From Neorhizobium lilium (GTDB lineage: Bacteria > Pseudomonadota > Alphaproteobacteria > Rhizobiales > Rhizobiaceae): a stretch of DNA of 64,000 nt. This document shows positions 16,604-25,315 of the stretch, piece after piece. A program made the translations under genes and the position numbers. The first letter of the stretch is position 1. Each line of letters opens with the position of its first letter. The stretch lies in the NCBI RefSeq assembly GCF_004053875.1, contig NZ_SBIP01000001.1, positions 962,473 to 1,026,472 of the forward strand, in the 5' to 3' direction. Below the pieces are notes generated by a model. It worked only from the letters and a program-made list of their open reading frames with translations. It ran no database searches and was not told the DNA's origin.

Positions 16604-19600
16604 ATGCCGAAGCTTGAGCCCATACCTCAGCCAAAAGGATTGCCGATCCTCGGTCATGTGACCTCCATCGATCCTGGCGCACCGATCCAGAGCCTGATGC
16701 GGCTGGCGCGAGATCTTGGACCGATCTATCGCTTCGAGACCTTCGGGCGAGAAATCATCATCGTCAGCAGCCAGGAACTGACGGCCGAACTTTGTGACGA
16801 GAGCCGTTTTCGCAAAGCGTTGCACCCGCCGCTGCGGGAATTGCGGGCGGTCGCGAAGGACGGGTTGTTCACCGCTTATGACGAAGAACCGAACTGGGGA
16901 AAGGCGCATCGCCTGCTGATGCCCGCGTTCGGGCCGCTTGGGCTGCGCAATATGTTCGACCGGATGCTCGACGTGGCCGAACAGATGATGGTGCGCTGGG
17001 AGCGGTTCGGTGCGGGCGCAGAGATCGATGTCGCCGACAATATGACCCGGCTGACGCTCGATACGATCGCGCTTTGCGCTTTCGATTACCGCTTCAACAG
17101 TTTTTACCAGAACGAAATGCACCCATTCGTTGCAGCCATGACCGGCGCGCTGGAGGAAGGGGCCGACCGCTCGCGACTTCCTCAAGGCGCCTCGAAGCTG
17201 ATGTTGCTGCGCAATCGCCGTTTCGAAGCCGACACGAAGACTTTGCGACAGGTCGCCGATCGCCTGATCGAAGAACGGCTGGGCGATCCGAGGCTTGGAG
17301 AGCGCGGCGACCTCCTGGACGTGATGCTGACGGCAAAGGACAAGGAAACAGGGGAAACGCTGAGCCGGGAAAATATTGGCTACCAGATGATCACCTTCCT
17401 TGTCGCGGGCCATGAAACGACAAGCGGCCTGCTGAGCTTCGCAAGTTTTCTGCTGCTTAAAAATCCGGAGGTGTTGACCAGGCTTCGCGCCCATGTGGAT
17501 GGCGTGCTGGGAGGTGACACCCCGACAGTTCAGCACCTCGAGCGACTGAAATACGTCGAACAGGTTCTGATGGAGACGTTGCGGCTCTGGCCGACCGCCC
17601 CCGCCTTCGCGGTGCACCCCCTCCAGGACACGACGATCGGTGGCAAATATGCCGTTAAGACCGATGATGTTCTCCTGGTCCTGTCTCCCATCTTGCACCG
17701 CGACCGCAAGGTCTGGGACGAGCCGGAGGCGTTTCGCCCGGAGCGCTTTACCCCGGAGAATGCCGAACAGCTGCCACCGCATGCCTGGAAGCCGTTTGGG
17801 AATGGGCAAAGAGCCTGCATCGGCCGCGGGTTTGCCATGCAGGAGGCAACGTTAGTGCTGGCGATGATGCTGCAACGCTTCGATATCGAGCTTGTCGACA
17901 GGAACTCTCAGCTTGTCGTCGGCGAATCCCTGACGCTGAAGCCGAAAGAACTTCGCATACGGGCGCGGCGCCGGGATATTCCGGCAGGTACGCCAATAAG
18001 CCGAGCCCCCATAGCTTCGGCCCGGCCTCTCTCCAGGCCGCAGGCAAACACGTCGATAGATCGCGGGCCGCTGCTTGTTCTTTACGGCAGCAACACCGGA
18101 ACCTCGGAGTCGTTTGCGCAGAAGCTTGGAAGCGAGGCACAGGCGCGCGGTTACCAGGCGATCGTCGCAACTGCTGATGAATATGCGTCTGGTATTCCAG
18201 ATGGCGTACCGCTGGTCGTGGTCACGGCGTCTTACGAAGGCCAGCCTCCGGACAATGCAGGGCAATTCCTTGCCTGGGCGGAAGCCCTTCAGCCTGATGC
18301 GCTCAAGGGTCGCCCGGTCGCCGTGTTCGGCTGCGGCAATCGTCAATGGGCGCGCACCTGGCAGGCGGTTCCGAAGCGTGTAGAAGCGGCTCTCCTGCAG
18401 GCGGGAGCGATATCCATTCTCCCACGAGGCGAAGCCGACGCCGGGGGTGATCTGTTTGGCGCATTTGACGAGTGGATGGGGGCATTCTGGCCGGCTCTTG
18501 CCCGGGCTCTTGGTCAGGAAGCTCCGGAAGAAACGACCTCTACTGCAGCTATCGAAGTTGAAATCCGCAAAGGCGAGCGCGAACGGCTGTTGCGGCTGGA
18601 GGAACTGCAGCCGGGAACGGTCGTATCCAACACCGAACTCGTCGATATCACCAAGCCCGGGACGCGCTCCAAACGGCATGTGGAAATCAGACTGCCGAAG
18701 GGAATGTCGTACCAGACCGGCGATTACCTGGCGGTGCTTGCGCGCAATCCCGCAGACGTCGTGGCACGGGTGCTCCGCAGGTTTGGCTTGAGTGAAGATA
18801 CCGAGCTCGTCCTGCACGGCTCGCCCGGGGCGTCTTCTTCCCTTCCGCTCGACAAACCGATCACCGCAGGCGAGTTGTTTGCAAACTATGTCGAGTTGCA
18901 GCTGCCGGTGACGGAAGCGCAGGTGCGAATGGTGGTGGAGGCCATTTCGTGTCCGCCAGAACGGCGGGAGGCGGAGCGGCTTGCCGATCCTGGCGTCTAC
19001 AAGGCAGAGCTGCTTGCAAAGCGGGTCAGCCTGCTCGAACTCACCGAGCGCTTCATGTCGGCTGACTTGCCCCTGGGCAAGTTCCTGGCCGCCCTGCCGC
19101 CTATGAAGGTTCGCCTTTACTCGATCGCCTCGTCACCACTGGTAGCGCCCGATGTCTGCTCCTTGACGCTCTCCGTTCTCGATGCGCCGGCGTTATCGGG
19201 CAACGGTCAGTTCAAGGGCGTTACCTCGACCTTCCTGGCGGAGGCGCAGACGGGCGATCCTGTTACGGTCGCGGTTCGCCCCAGCCAGCGCGGTTTCCGC
19301 CCCCCGGAAGATAACTCCGTTCCGATCGTGATGGTGTGTGCCGGAAGTGGCATCGCGCCGTTTCGAGGCTTCCTGCAGGAGCGGGCTGCGCGCAAGGCAG
19401 CAGGTGCGCGGACAGGTCCAGCTTTACTCTTCTTCGGCATCCGCGATCCGGAAACGGACTATCTGCACCGACGGGAACTTGAGGCCTGGGAAGAGGATGG
19501 CGTGGTGTCCGTCCACCTCGCCTGCTCCGGTTCATCGAAGGCCCAATATGTTCAAGATCGGATCTGGGAGGATCGCAAGCAGGTCGAAGACCTATTCCGG

Positions 19601-19774
19601 CAGGGTGCGCATGTTTATGTCTGCGGCGACGGCGAGAAGATGGCGCCCGCGGTGCGGGATGCATTCCTCAACATTTATCGTGAGACAACGGGCGCTTCGT
19701 CCGAGGAGGCACAGGCATGGGCCGACCGGATAGAGCGCGAGTCCGTGCGGTATGTCGCCGATGTGTTCAGCTGA
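16604..19774 (+). CDS. Self-sufficient cytochrome P450/NADPH-P450 reductase (CYP102 type)
   Basis: A 1056-residue fusion like P450 BM3, normally hydroxylating medium- and long-chain fatty acids with NADPH. Haem domain (1-460): oxygen-binding AGHETT at 268-273, ExxR at 324-327, haem ligand Cys405 in FGNGQRACIGRG. A short linker precedes the flavodoxin domain (YGSNTGTSE at 494-502, TASYEGQPPDN). The FAD/NADPH half has RLYSIASSP, VCAGSGIAPFRGFLQERA and the terminal YVADVFS, ending in an aromatic-free tail where many reductases keep Trp. All cofactor sites look intact and length matches the family (about 1050). It is expressed from a TetR-controlled divergent promoter; a lipoprotein hydrolase gene follows by one base. 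Confidence 0.95.
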   Translation: MPKLEPIPQPKGLPILGHVTSIDPGAPIQSLMRLARDLGPIYRFETFGREIIIVSSQELTAELCDESRFRKALHPPLRELRAVAKDGLFTAYDEEPNWGKAHRLLMPAFGPLGLRNMFDRMLDVAEQMMVRWERFGAGAEIDVADNMTRLTLDTIALCAFDYRFNSFYQNEMHPFVAAMTGALEEGADRSRLPQGASKLMLLRNRRFEADTKTLRQVADRLIEERLGDPRLGERGDLLDVMLTAKDKETGETLSRENIGYQMITFLVAGHETTSGLLSFASFLLLKNPEVLTRLRAHVDGVLGGDTPTVQHLERLKYVEQVLMETLRLWPTAPAFAVHPLQDTTIGGKYAVKTDDVLLVLSPILHRDRKVWDEPEAFRPERFTPENAEQLPPHAWKPFGNGQRACIGRGFAMQEATLVLAMMLQRFDIELVDRNSQLVVGESLTLKPKELRIRARRRDIPAGTPISRAPIASARPLSRPQANTSIDRGPLLVLYGSNTGTSESFAQKLGSEAQARGYQAIVATADEYASGIPDGVPLVVVTASYEGQPPDNAGQFLAWAEALQPDALKGRPVAVFGCGNRQWARTWQAVPKRVEAALLQAGAISILPRGEADAGGDLFGAFDEWMGAFWPALARALGQEAPEETTSTAAIEVEIRKGERERLLRLEELQPGTVVSNTELVDITKPGTRSKRHVEIRLPKGMSYQTGDYLAVLARNPADVVARVLRRFGLSEDTELVLHGSPGASSSLPLDKPITAGELFANYVELQLPVTEAQVRMVVEAISCPPERREAERLADPGVYKAELLAKRVSLLELTERFMSADLPLGKFLAALPPMKVRLYSIASSPLVAPDVCSLTLSVLDAPALSGNGQFKGVTSTFLAEAQTGDPVTVAVRPSQRGFRPPEDNSVPIVMVCAGSGIAPFRGFLQERAARKAAGARTGPALLFFGIRDPETDYLHRRELEAWEEDGVVSVHLACSGSSKAQYVQDRIWEDRKQVEDLFRQGAHVYVCGDGEKMAPAVRDAFLNIYRETTGASSEEAQAWADRIERESVRYVADVFS

Positions 19775-19775
19775 A

Positions 19776-20900
19776 ATGAGAGACTATCAAGTGCCGGATC
19801 AAATCGCTTTTCCGTTTCTCTCATTGCGCCGGGTCGGTTGGGCTTTGCTCGCGCTTGTCTTCCTGGGCGGTTGTGCATCGCGGCCTGATCAACCAGCCAT
19901 CGAGATTGGCGCGACCAGTCAACCGGTAGGCTCCACGGTGACCGTATTTGCGGCGACGACCCGATCCGTCAAAGAACAGAAAGGCTCCGTCGTCTATACA
20001 GCGGACAAGGCATTTGCCCTGAGCTACGCCCGGTTCAGGATTGCGGTTCCCGCGGCCAGCAAAGGCAAGGTCGGTTATAGCCTTTCTGGCTTCTCGGTTC
20101 TGGACCGCAAGATATTGACGCGGACGGAGTTTCTCGACCAGGTTCAGACACAGGCCTCGACCCGGAGCTCCATCGGCTTGCCGAGGATCGGTATCTACGT
20201 CCACGGTTTCAACAACAATTTTCCGGAGTCACTGTATCGTCTGGCTCAGATGAAGGAGGCGTCCGGTTCCGATGCCGTGCCGATCCTGTTCTCCTGGCCG
20301 TCCGAAGGGACTGTTGGCGGATATGGTGCGGACCGGGACTCTGTCACCTATTCGCGCGACTACCTTGCCGACCTTCTGCTTGACGTCACCAAAGGCCGTA
20401 GGCGCGGCGACGTGATCCTGCTGGGCCACAGCATGGGAGCGTGGCTGACGGTGGAGGCTGTTCGCCAACTCAAACTCTCCGGCCATGACGAAACGCTTGC
20501 TCCTCTTCAGCTGGTTCTGGCAGCTCCCGATATCGACGAGCAAGTCTTCCGGCAGCAGATGAAGGTCATCGGAAAGCTACCGATCGCTCCGGTGATCCTG
20601 GTGACGAAGGATGACCGCGCGCTGGATATATCGAGGCTTCTGGCAACGGACAGGCGGCGGCTTGGCTCGCTTTCCGTCGATAGTCCGGTGGTGCGCCAAG
20701 AAGCTCTCAAGGAGGGAGTGCAGATTATCGACATCTCCGAACTGACATCGATCGATCCACTCAATCACGACCGGTACCAAGGTCTTGCACCTCTCTTTCA
20801 GCAGCTAATGTCGAGGCGGATCGGTGAGAGCAAACTGAAGCAGCCGGGCTCGTTCGAACTGGCGCGTGGCGCCGCCATCGTTCCAGCAGCATCGGAATAG
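19776..20900 (+). CDS. Lipoprotein alpha/beta hydrolase (DUF900 type)
   Basis: A 374-residue protein with a lipoprotein signal (LLALVFLGGC, lipobox LGGC) anchoring it to a membrane. The hydrolase core has YVHGFNNNFPESLYR, FSWPSEGTVGGY, and the nucleophile elbow GHSMGAWL, the pattern of DUF900 hydrolases. The ATG at 19776 starts one base after the CYP102 stop, so the two genes are co-transcribed. An extracytoplasmic esterase working on a P450 substrate or product is possible but not shown by the sequence. Confidence 0.85.
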   Translation: MRDYQVPDQIAFPFLSLRRVGWALLALVFLGGCASRPDQPAIEIGATSQPVGSTVTVFAATTRSVKEQKGSVVYTADKAFALSYARFRIAVPAASKGKVGYSLSGFSVLDRKILTRTEFLDQVQTQASTRSSIGLPRIGIYVHGFNNNFPESLYRLAQMKEASGSDAVPILFSWPSEGTVGGYGADRDSVTYSRDYLADLLLDVTKGRRRGDVILLGHSMGAWLTVEAVRQLKLSGHDETLAPLQLVLAAPDIDEQVFRQQMKVIGKLPIAPVILVTKDDRALDISRLLATDRRRLGSLSVDSPVVRQEALKEGVQIIDISELTSIDPLNHDRYQGLAPLFQQLMSRRIGESKLKQPGSFELARGAAIVPAASE

Positions 20901-20904
20901 CACC

Positions 20905-21285
20905 ATGGCCGCAGCTACAACCGACCGCTTCCAAGCCAAAGCCCTCGTCGTCGAGTGCCGTTCGGACTACGCGCTCGATTACGAGCTCATGCTGAACGGC
21001 TACGGATACGACGTGGTGTTTGCGCCAGGAGCCGCAGCCGCCGGTCTGGCAGTGCTTGAATATCCGGAGATTGCACTCGCTCTCATCGATGCCGATACGG
21101 TTGAAACCGCGCGGTGCCTCGATGTCATCGGTGGCATCCGCGCAATCCCGATCGTCGTGATTGCCTCTCCGGAAGTGCTCAATGCGGAAGCAATCCCCTC
21201 CAATGTCCGGATATGCCGGAAGCCGATCGTGATCCGCGAGGTCGAGCGCCTGGTGACTGGGATAATCAACGAGAAGGAGACGTAA
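20905..21285 (+). CDS. Stand-alone receiver-like protein
   Basis: A 126-residue single-domain protein with a CheY-like outline: KALVVECRSDYALDYELMLNGYGYDVV, an Asp-rich ALIDADTV at the phospho-acceptor strand, IPIVVIASPE and CRKPIVIREVERLV with the conserved Lys-Pro. The acidic pocket is reduced (VVE rather than a DD pair), so phosphorylation is uncertain. The start at ATG 20905, four bases past the lipoprotein gene, fits co-expression with CYP102. Rhizobia hold many such small receiver-like proteins of unknown partner. Confidence 0.65.
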   Translation: MAAATTDRFQAKALVVECRSDYALDYELMLNGYGYDVVFAPGAAAAGLAVLEYPEIALALIDADTVETARCLDVIGGIRAIPIVVIASPEVLNAEAIPSNVRICRKPIVIREVERLVTGIINEKET

Positions 21286-21286
21286 T

Positions 21287-21589
21287 GTGACTGTTACAAT
21301 GTTTAAACGAGGACTGGCGGCAGCCATGATGCTTGTTGCGGCCCAGGCTGGAGCGGCCGAGCCGATCGAAGGCAATTGGAGAACAGCCAACGGCGACACT
21401 GCCCAGATCGCCAAATGTGGACGCGGTTTCTGCGTGACGTTGAAGACGGGCAAACATGCCGGCAAGCAGGTCGGATCGCTGTCGATAGTGAACGGTGAAT
21501 ATACCGGCAGGATCACCGATCTGGACAGTGACAGGACCTATAGCGGTAGTAGCACCGCAGCAATACATGTTTTCGTTGCACACCGCTGA
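21287..21589 (+). CDS. Exported DUF2147-like protein, short C-terminus
   Basis: A 100-residue protein with a Sec signal (MFKRGLAAAMMLVAAQAGAA) and the opening of the DUF2147 domain: IEGNWRTANGDTAQIAKCGRGFCVTL and NGEYTGRITDLDSDRTYSG. The family usually continues with a strand and a Gly-Cys turn (about 130 residues in total); here the last dozen residues are not family-like and a stop follows, suggesting a late frameshift. A GTG at 21287 with AAGGAG at good spacing is the likely start; an ATG lies 12 bp later. It follows the receiver-like gene by one base. Confidence 0.6.
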   Translation: MTVTMFKRGLAAAMMLVAAQAGAAEPIEGNWRTANGDTAQIAKCGRGFCVTLKTGKHAGKQVGSLSIVNGEYTGRITDLDSDRTYSGSSTAAIHVFVAHR

Positions 21590-21611
21590 TAGGCCATGTC
21601 GAGTATGAAGA

Positions 21612-22010
21612 TTATTCGATCAACGCGCCTCGCCAATATTCGGTGAGCGCTTCGTAAAGCTCTTCCTTGAATTCCGGCTGCAAATCCGCGAAATCCGGCG
21701 ACGAAATTGGCTTTGTGTCAGGGCCGAGCGCCTGCCATAGCCCGCAAGTCAGCGCATAGCTGCGTGTCAGCAGCTGGATGCCCCGGCCTTCTGTCAACCC
21801 AAGAGCTTCCTCCAAAAGACGCCCTCCATGAGCCAGCCTTTTCATGAAGAACTCCTTTAAGTCCATCAATGCGCTTTCTTCAAGGTTGCGCTCGAGCATC
21901 GATCTCTGCGCGTCCAGCCGAAGCAGCTCGCGATGGTCACTGATATAGGCGGAATAGGTAGACAGAAACGCTACGGTCTTCCCCTCTTTCGTGGGACAAC
22001 GAATGCTCCC
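21612..22010 (-). pseudogene. TetR regulator relic (C-terminal part only)
   Basis: The frame encodes a TetR ligand-domain fragment: VAFLSTYSAYISDHRELLRLD, SMLERNLEESALMDLKEFF, then LTRSYALTCGLWQALGPD and EFKEELYEALTEYWRGAL at the end. No helix-turn-helix precedes it and no start with a ribosome-binding site is seen upstream of about 22010. This is the second headless TetR in the window. Confidence 0.6.
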
Positions 22011-22126
22011 TGAATTTTACGGCAGTTGAACATGCTCGTTCGGTATCCGCAGCCGGTTCGTCACACGCGGTAGCGATTTCTGCTGAAGCGTGCGTCGTCG
22101 GCCCGGTGGGCGCCGGACAGTTCGAT

Positions 22127-22951
22127 TCAGTCGACGGCAAGCCCGATACGCGCCTTATCCTTCGATACGATAATGGTCACAATCCGCCCTGAGACGCTTT
22201 GCATCGGGACAAACCCGTTCTTCCCCATCTGTTCCGGAAACCGGCTGTCGGCGGAGTTGTGACGGTTGTCCCCTAGGACAAAGTAATGGCCCTCCGGCAC
22301 CTCGAATGGACCCGCGTTGTCCATGCCGGCGGACGAAGGGGCATCGCTCATTCCAATCCGGTAGCGCCGCCCGCCGGGCGCGGTTTCCTCAAACACCTTC
22401 ACATTCTTGTCGAAGCTGTCCTTGAATGCGCCATCGATCCGCGCCTGCGCAAGCGCATCGCCGTTGATGAACACAACGCCGTCACGCAGTTCGACGGTTT
22501 CGCCGGGAAGGCCGATCAGGCGCTTGACGTAGGTCGTCGGTGTGTCGGAATAATTTGGCACGGTTTCGAATGTGATGATGTCGCCTCGCTCCGGGGTCTC
22601 GCCTTCGGCATAGCGCCTCTGGACAACCATTTCGCGTTCGAGCAACGTCGGCGCCATCGATGTCGACGGTTGCACGAACACACGGAGGCCGCAAAAATCC
22701 CGGCGAAGGCGTTCCGGGTTGCAATCGCTTGGTGCGACTGAGGCAAGACCGGCCGCGGCCTTTTCGGCCAGAATAGCCAACTGCTTCGGATCGCTCTCCC
22801 AGACACCGCTTTGCGCCAGATACAGCGGATAGGCGGGCTGGATAAAGGCCGTGAACTCCCGCACCCTCTCCGACGGCACTTCTGCGTCTACGGACATCGG
22901 CACCGCCAGGACGGCTGCCAACGAAATCGCGTAGCTCCGAAACTGCACCAT
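22127..22951 (-). CDS. Signal peptidase I-like protein with its own signal peptide
   Basis: A 274-residue S26 family serine peptidase. Catalytic Ser98 lies in PSTSMAPTL, Lys143 in YVKRLIGLPGE, and the C-terminal box GDNRHNSADSR is at 227-237. The N-terminus is a cleavable-looking export signal (SYAISLAAVLAVPMSVDAEV) rather than the two membrane helices of housekeeping LepB, followed by about 70 residues of extra sequence. I use the ATG at 22951; 63 bp more are open upstream. It would be a periplasmic or singly anchored processing peptidase for particular substrates, like TraF of conjugation systems, although no transfer genes are nearby. The preceding 100 bp to the TetR relic hold nothing recognisable. 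Confidence 0.83.
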   Translation of the reverse strand: MVQFRSYAISLAAVLAVPMSVDAEVPSERVREFTAFIQPAYPLYLAQSGVWESDPKQLAILAEKAAAGLASVAPSDCNPERLRRDFCGLRVFVQPSTSMAPTLLEREMVVQRRYAEGETPERGDIITFETVPNYSDTPTTYVKRLIGLPGETVELRDGVVFINGDALAQARIDGAFKDSFDKNVKVFEETAPGGRRYRIGMSDAPSSAGMDNAGPFEVPEGHYFVLGDNRHNSADSRFPEQMGKNGFVPMQSVSGRIVTIIVSKDKARIGLAVD

Positions 22952-23234
22952 CGCCGATCTCCCTCGTCTTGACGCGAAATAATCTATGACGGCAATGCAT
23001 AAGGTGGATGACATGATTCATCTCCAGCAAAGGGCACGTTTGCACCCATCCGAAAGATATCTCACGAGCTGTGGGGCGGTCGCCAACTCTCAAACAAGCA
23101 CATTTTGTTTTCGCAGTAGGCGATCACGTTAGAATGTCGTTGAGGTCGCGAGCATTTTGCCCCTCGGAGACATGTAATAGCCGAGGTTTTGTTGTTCCGC
23201 CACGCACAGGCTTAGCAGCGGCCTGGCATACACT

Positions 23235-25211
23235 TCAAAGGATAATGTCGCGGGGGGAGCGCAAGATCTGTGCGCGCCGCGTCGATTCGAGCGCGTTTAA
23301 GGCGTCAAAATCCCGGAGCATGCGGAAGTTGAGACCTGTCTCCTGTTCGACAGTCGCGATCGTCGTTTGAAGATTGTTGGACTGGAGATCTGCCAGGCTG
23401 TTCTGCCGAAGGTTCGTGAACACCTTCGCTTCGTAGAGCGCCTGGATCAGCTTTATCTGGCCGAGGATAAACGCAGTCGCTGCAAATTCACCGCTTGCCT
23501 TTTCGACGACAACTACCTTCCAGAACGACACCGGGATTCGCCAGGGGCCGCCCGGCCGCTTATGCCCGTATTCCGGGTCGTCGCCGCGATAGATCGGGCC
23601 GGCAAACACGGTCATCCGCCTCTCCTTGGACTGGGCCCGGTCCAGCACGTAGTCCTCGACGTCGAGCCATTGGCCGGCGTTAAAACCTTGGACTTGCGGC
23701 GCTGCGTTTGTATAGTGAAATGTGTGTTCGTCAGCGATGCGCGCATCCTCGACGCTGTCACCCCAACAAGGATCGAAGCGACGGACAAGATGACCGCGGC
23801 TGAACTGCACGGGATCCTTGCCAAGCTTCTTCTCGTAAAAGTTTGCGGCCGACTGGAAAGCCTCGTCCATTCTGGCATCGACCCGGAAGCTTCCCTCCCG
23901 CTCACCGGGATGTTTGAGCGAATCCCCCCGAACGTTAACGGCGGTCAGGATCGGAAATTTCCGTTCGCGGTGCACCACCGTCGAGAAATGCAGATAGTCG
24001 AGCTGATGGCCCTGCCCGCTCTTGAGAGGCGCCGCGCTCTCTTTTTGCTCCCCAAGGATGTCGTCGATATTGATCGGAAGGCTGGGTAAAAAGTCCGGTT
24101 CGTAGCCAAGTTGGAACCTCGTTCCCCATTGTGTCCATTTCGACGCCTTGTGAGGCGCGGCATCCTTCTCGCTCAGTGCGTCGAATGTTCCCGGCGCAAC
24201 GTCAGCCGGCCGAAGAGGCTCGACCCCGAGGCCCTGTTCGATGCGAGCCAGCGCTTCACCCGCGTCCACGTCCATGAAGCGATGGCGTTGCAGCAGAGAG
24301 GAGATCGCGCTGATACGCACCCCTTCATTGGCAAGCCACTCGGGCTCGAGACCCTGGTCGAGCTTCTTGCGGTTGTCGCCGCCCGGCTTGGGAACAGCCT
24401 TATGATGGATCGCGACGACCTGCCACTGGTCATTGAGAACGGGAGCCCCGGAAGATCCGGGCTCTGTATCGGTCGTATAGTGGATGAAGTGCTGAACGTC
24501 ATCGTCCTCGTCGGAGGGTAACTCCACGATCTGACACGCCCTAACAGCCATCTGTTTCGGTTGACCACCCGGATGTTGGATGAGCGTGACCCATTCCCCC
24601 TCAAGGCCCTTTCCTGACAGCGGCAATAGGGGGAGAAACCCGAAACGTGTAAGAGGCACGCCACCGACCGAAAACGGCACAACCCCCACCAGCGTAATGT
24701 CATTCTTGATGTCGGTAAAAAATACGTCGCTTGGCGCCAAGTTGAACTGGACGGGCGGCGCCAACACACCCTCTTCGTCATGTTCGTAGCCAAACTCTGC
24801 CTCTGCTTGTGCAGCGTCAGCGCGAGAACTCAACACGTGATTGTTGGTCGCAAGGATCCGCGGGCCGACCAGGAAGCCTGACCCAAACCATTCTCCGCCA
24901 GCGGTCGGGACCCTTATGCGACAAACTGCGCGGCCGGCCGCAAGGCCCCGGCTGAGGAAGTTGATCGATACGAGATCACTGAGTCCGATCACCCGTTCGA
25001 AAGCGTTGGGATCGCTGCCGTCGTCGCTCAAGAGCGCGCGCCGTATCGGCGCTCGACTCTGGTCTTGCTCAGCGAGGCCTGCAGGCCGAACAGCTCGCAT
25101 GTCTTGAAGCGATTTCTCGATGCGTTTCCCGAGAGCGTCATCCTGCTCGACAATCACGTCCTTGCGAAGTAACTTCGCGGTCTGCGATAAACGACTGCCA
25201 ACCACTGCCAT
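23235..25211 (-). CDS. Trypsin-like serine protease fused to a DNA/RNA non-specific endonuclease
   Basis: A two-domain protein of 658 residues. The N-terminal half is a chymotrypsin-fold protease with His125 in ATNNHVL, Asp171 in KNDITLVG and Ser254 in TEPGSSGAPV. The C-terminal half is a beta-beta-alpha-metal nuclease of the NUC1 type: QFSRGHLVRRFDPCWG carries the catalytic His (474), with Asp of the usual DRGH replaced by Ser, and HYTNAAPQVQGFN supplies the metal-binding Asn (502). No signal peptide is seen from the ATG at 25211; a GTG 38 codons upstream would overlap the S1/P1 nuclease gene. Same strand and close to that nuclease, so probably co-expressed. The domain pair recalls protease-activated effectors of bacterial conflict systems. 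Confidence 0.85.
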   Translation of the reverse strand: MAVVGSRLSQTAKLLRKDVIVEQDDALGKRIEKSLQDMRAVRPAGLAEQDQSRAPIRRALLSDDGSDPNAFERVIGLSDLVSINFLSRGLAAGRAVCRIRVPTAGGEWFGSGFLVGPRILATNNHVLSSRADAAQAEAEFGYEHDEEGVLAPPVQFNLAPSDVFFTDIKNDITLVGVVPFSVGGVPLTRFGFLPLLPLSGKGLEGEWVTLIQHPGGQPKQMAVRACQIVELPSDEDDDVQHFIHYTTDTEPGSSGAPVLNDQWQVVAIHHKAVPKPGGDNRKKLDQGLEPEWLANEGVRISAISSLLQRHRFMDVDAGEALARIEQGLGVEPLRPADVAPGTFDALSEKDAAPHKASKWTQWGTRFQLGYEPDFLPSLPINIDDILGEQKESAAPLKSGQGHQLDYLHFSTVVHRERKFPILTAVNVRGDSLKHPGEREGSFRVDARMDEAFQSAANFYEKKLGKDPVQFSRGHLVRRFDPCWGDSVEDARIADEHTFHYTNAAPQVQGFNAGQWLDVEDYVLDRAQSKERRMTVFAGPIYRGDDPEYGHKRPGGPWRIPVSFWKVVVVEKASGEFAATAFILGQIKLIQALYEAKVFTNLRQNSLADLQSNNLQTTIATVEQETGLNFRMLRDFDALNALESTRRAQILRSPRDIIL

Positions 25212-25315
25212 GACTTCCCCCGTCCGTCGAGGGTTTGAGAATAAACCAATCGAGACGGGCCCTCTCCCGCCCCTCGGCCCAGCAATTGCAGTCAGCCCCC
25301 TGTCGGGGTCGGGCC

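Noticed and set aside
16478..17809. Long minus-strand open frame of 443 codons opposite CYP102
   Set aside because: It mirrors the high-GC P450 coding frame, has a composition without domain motifs and no ribosome-binding site; the plus-strand gene is certain.
17852..18817. Minus-strand open frame of 321 codons opposite the CYP102 reductase part
   Set aside because: Shadow of the fusion gene, no recognisable protein pattern.
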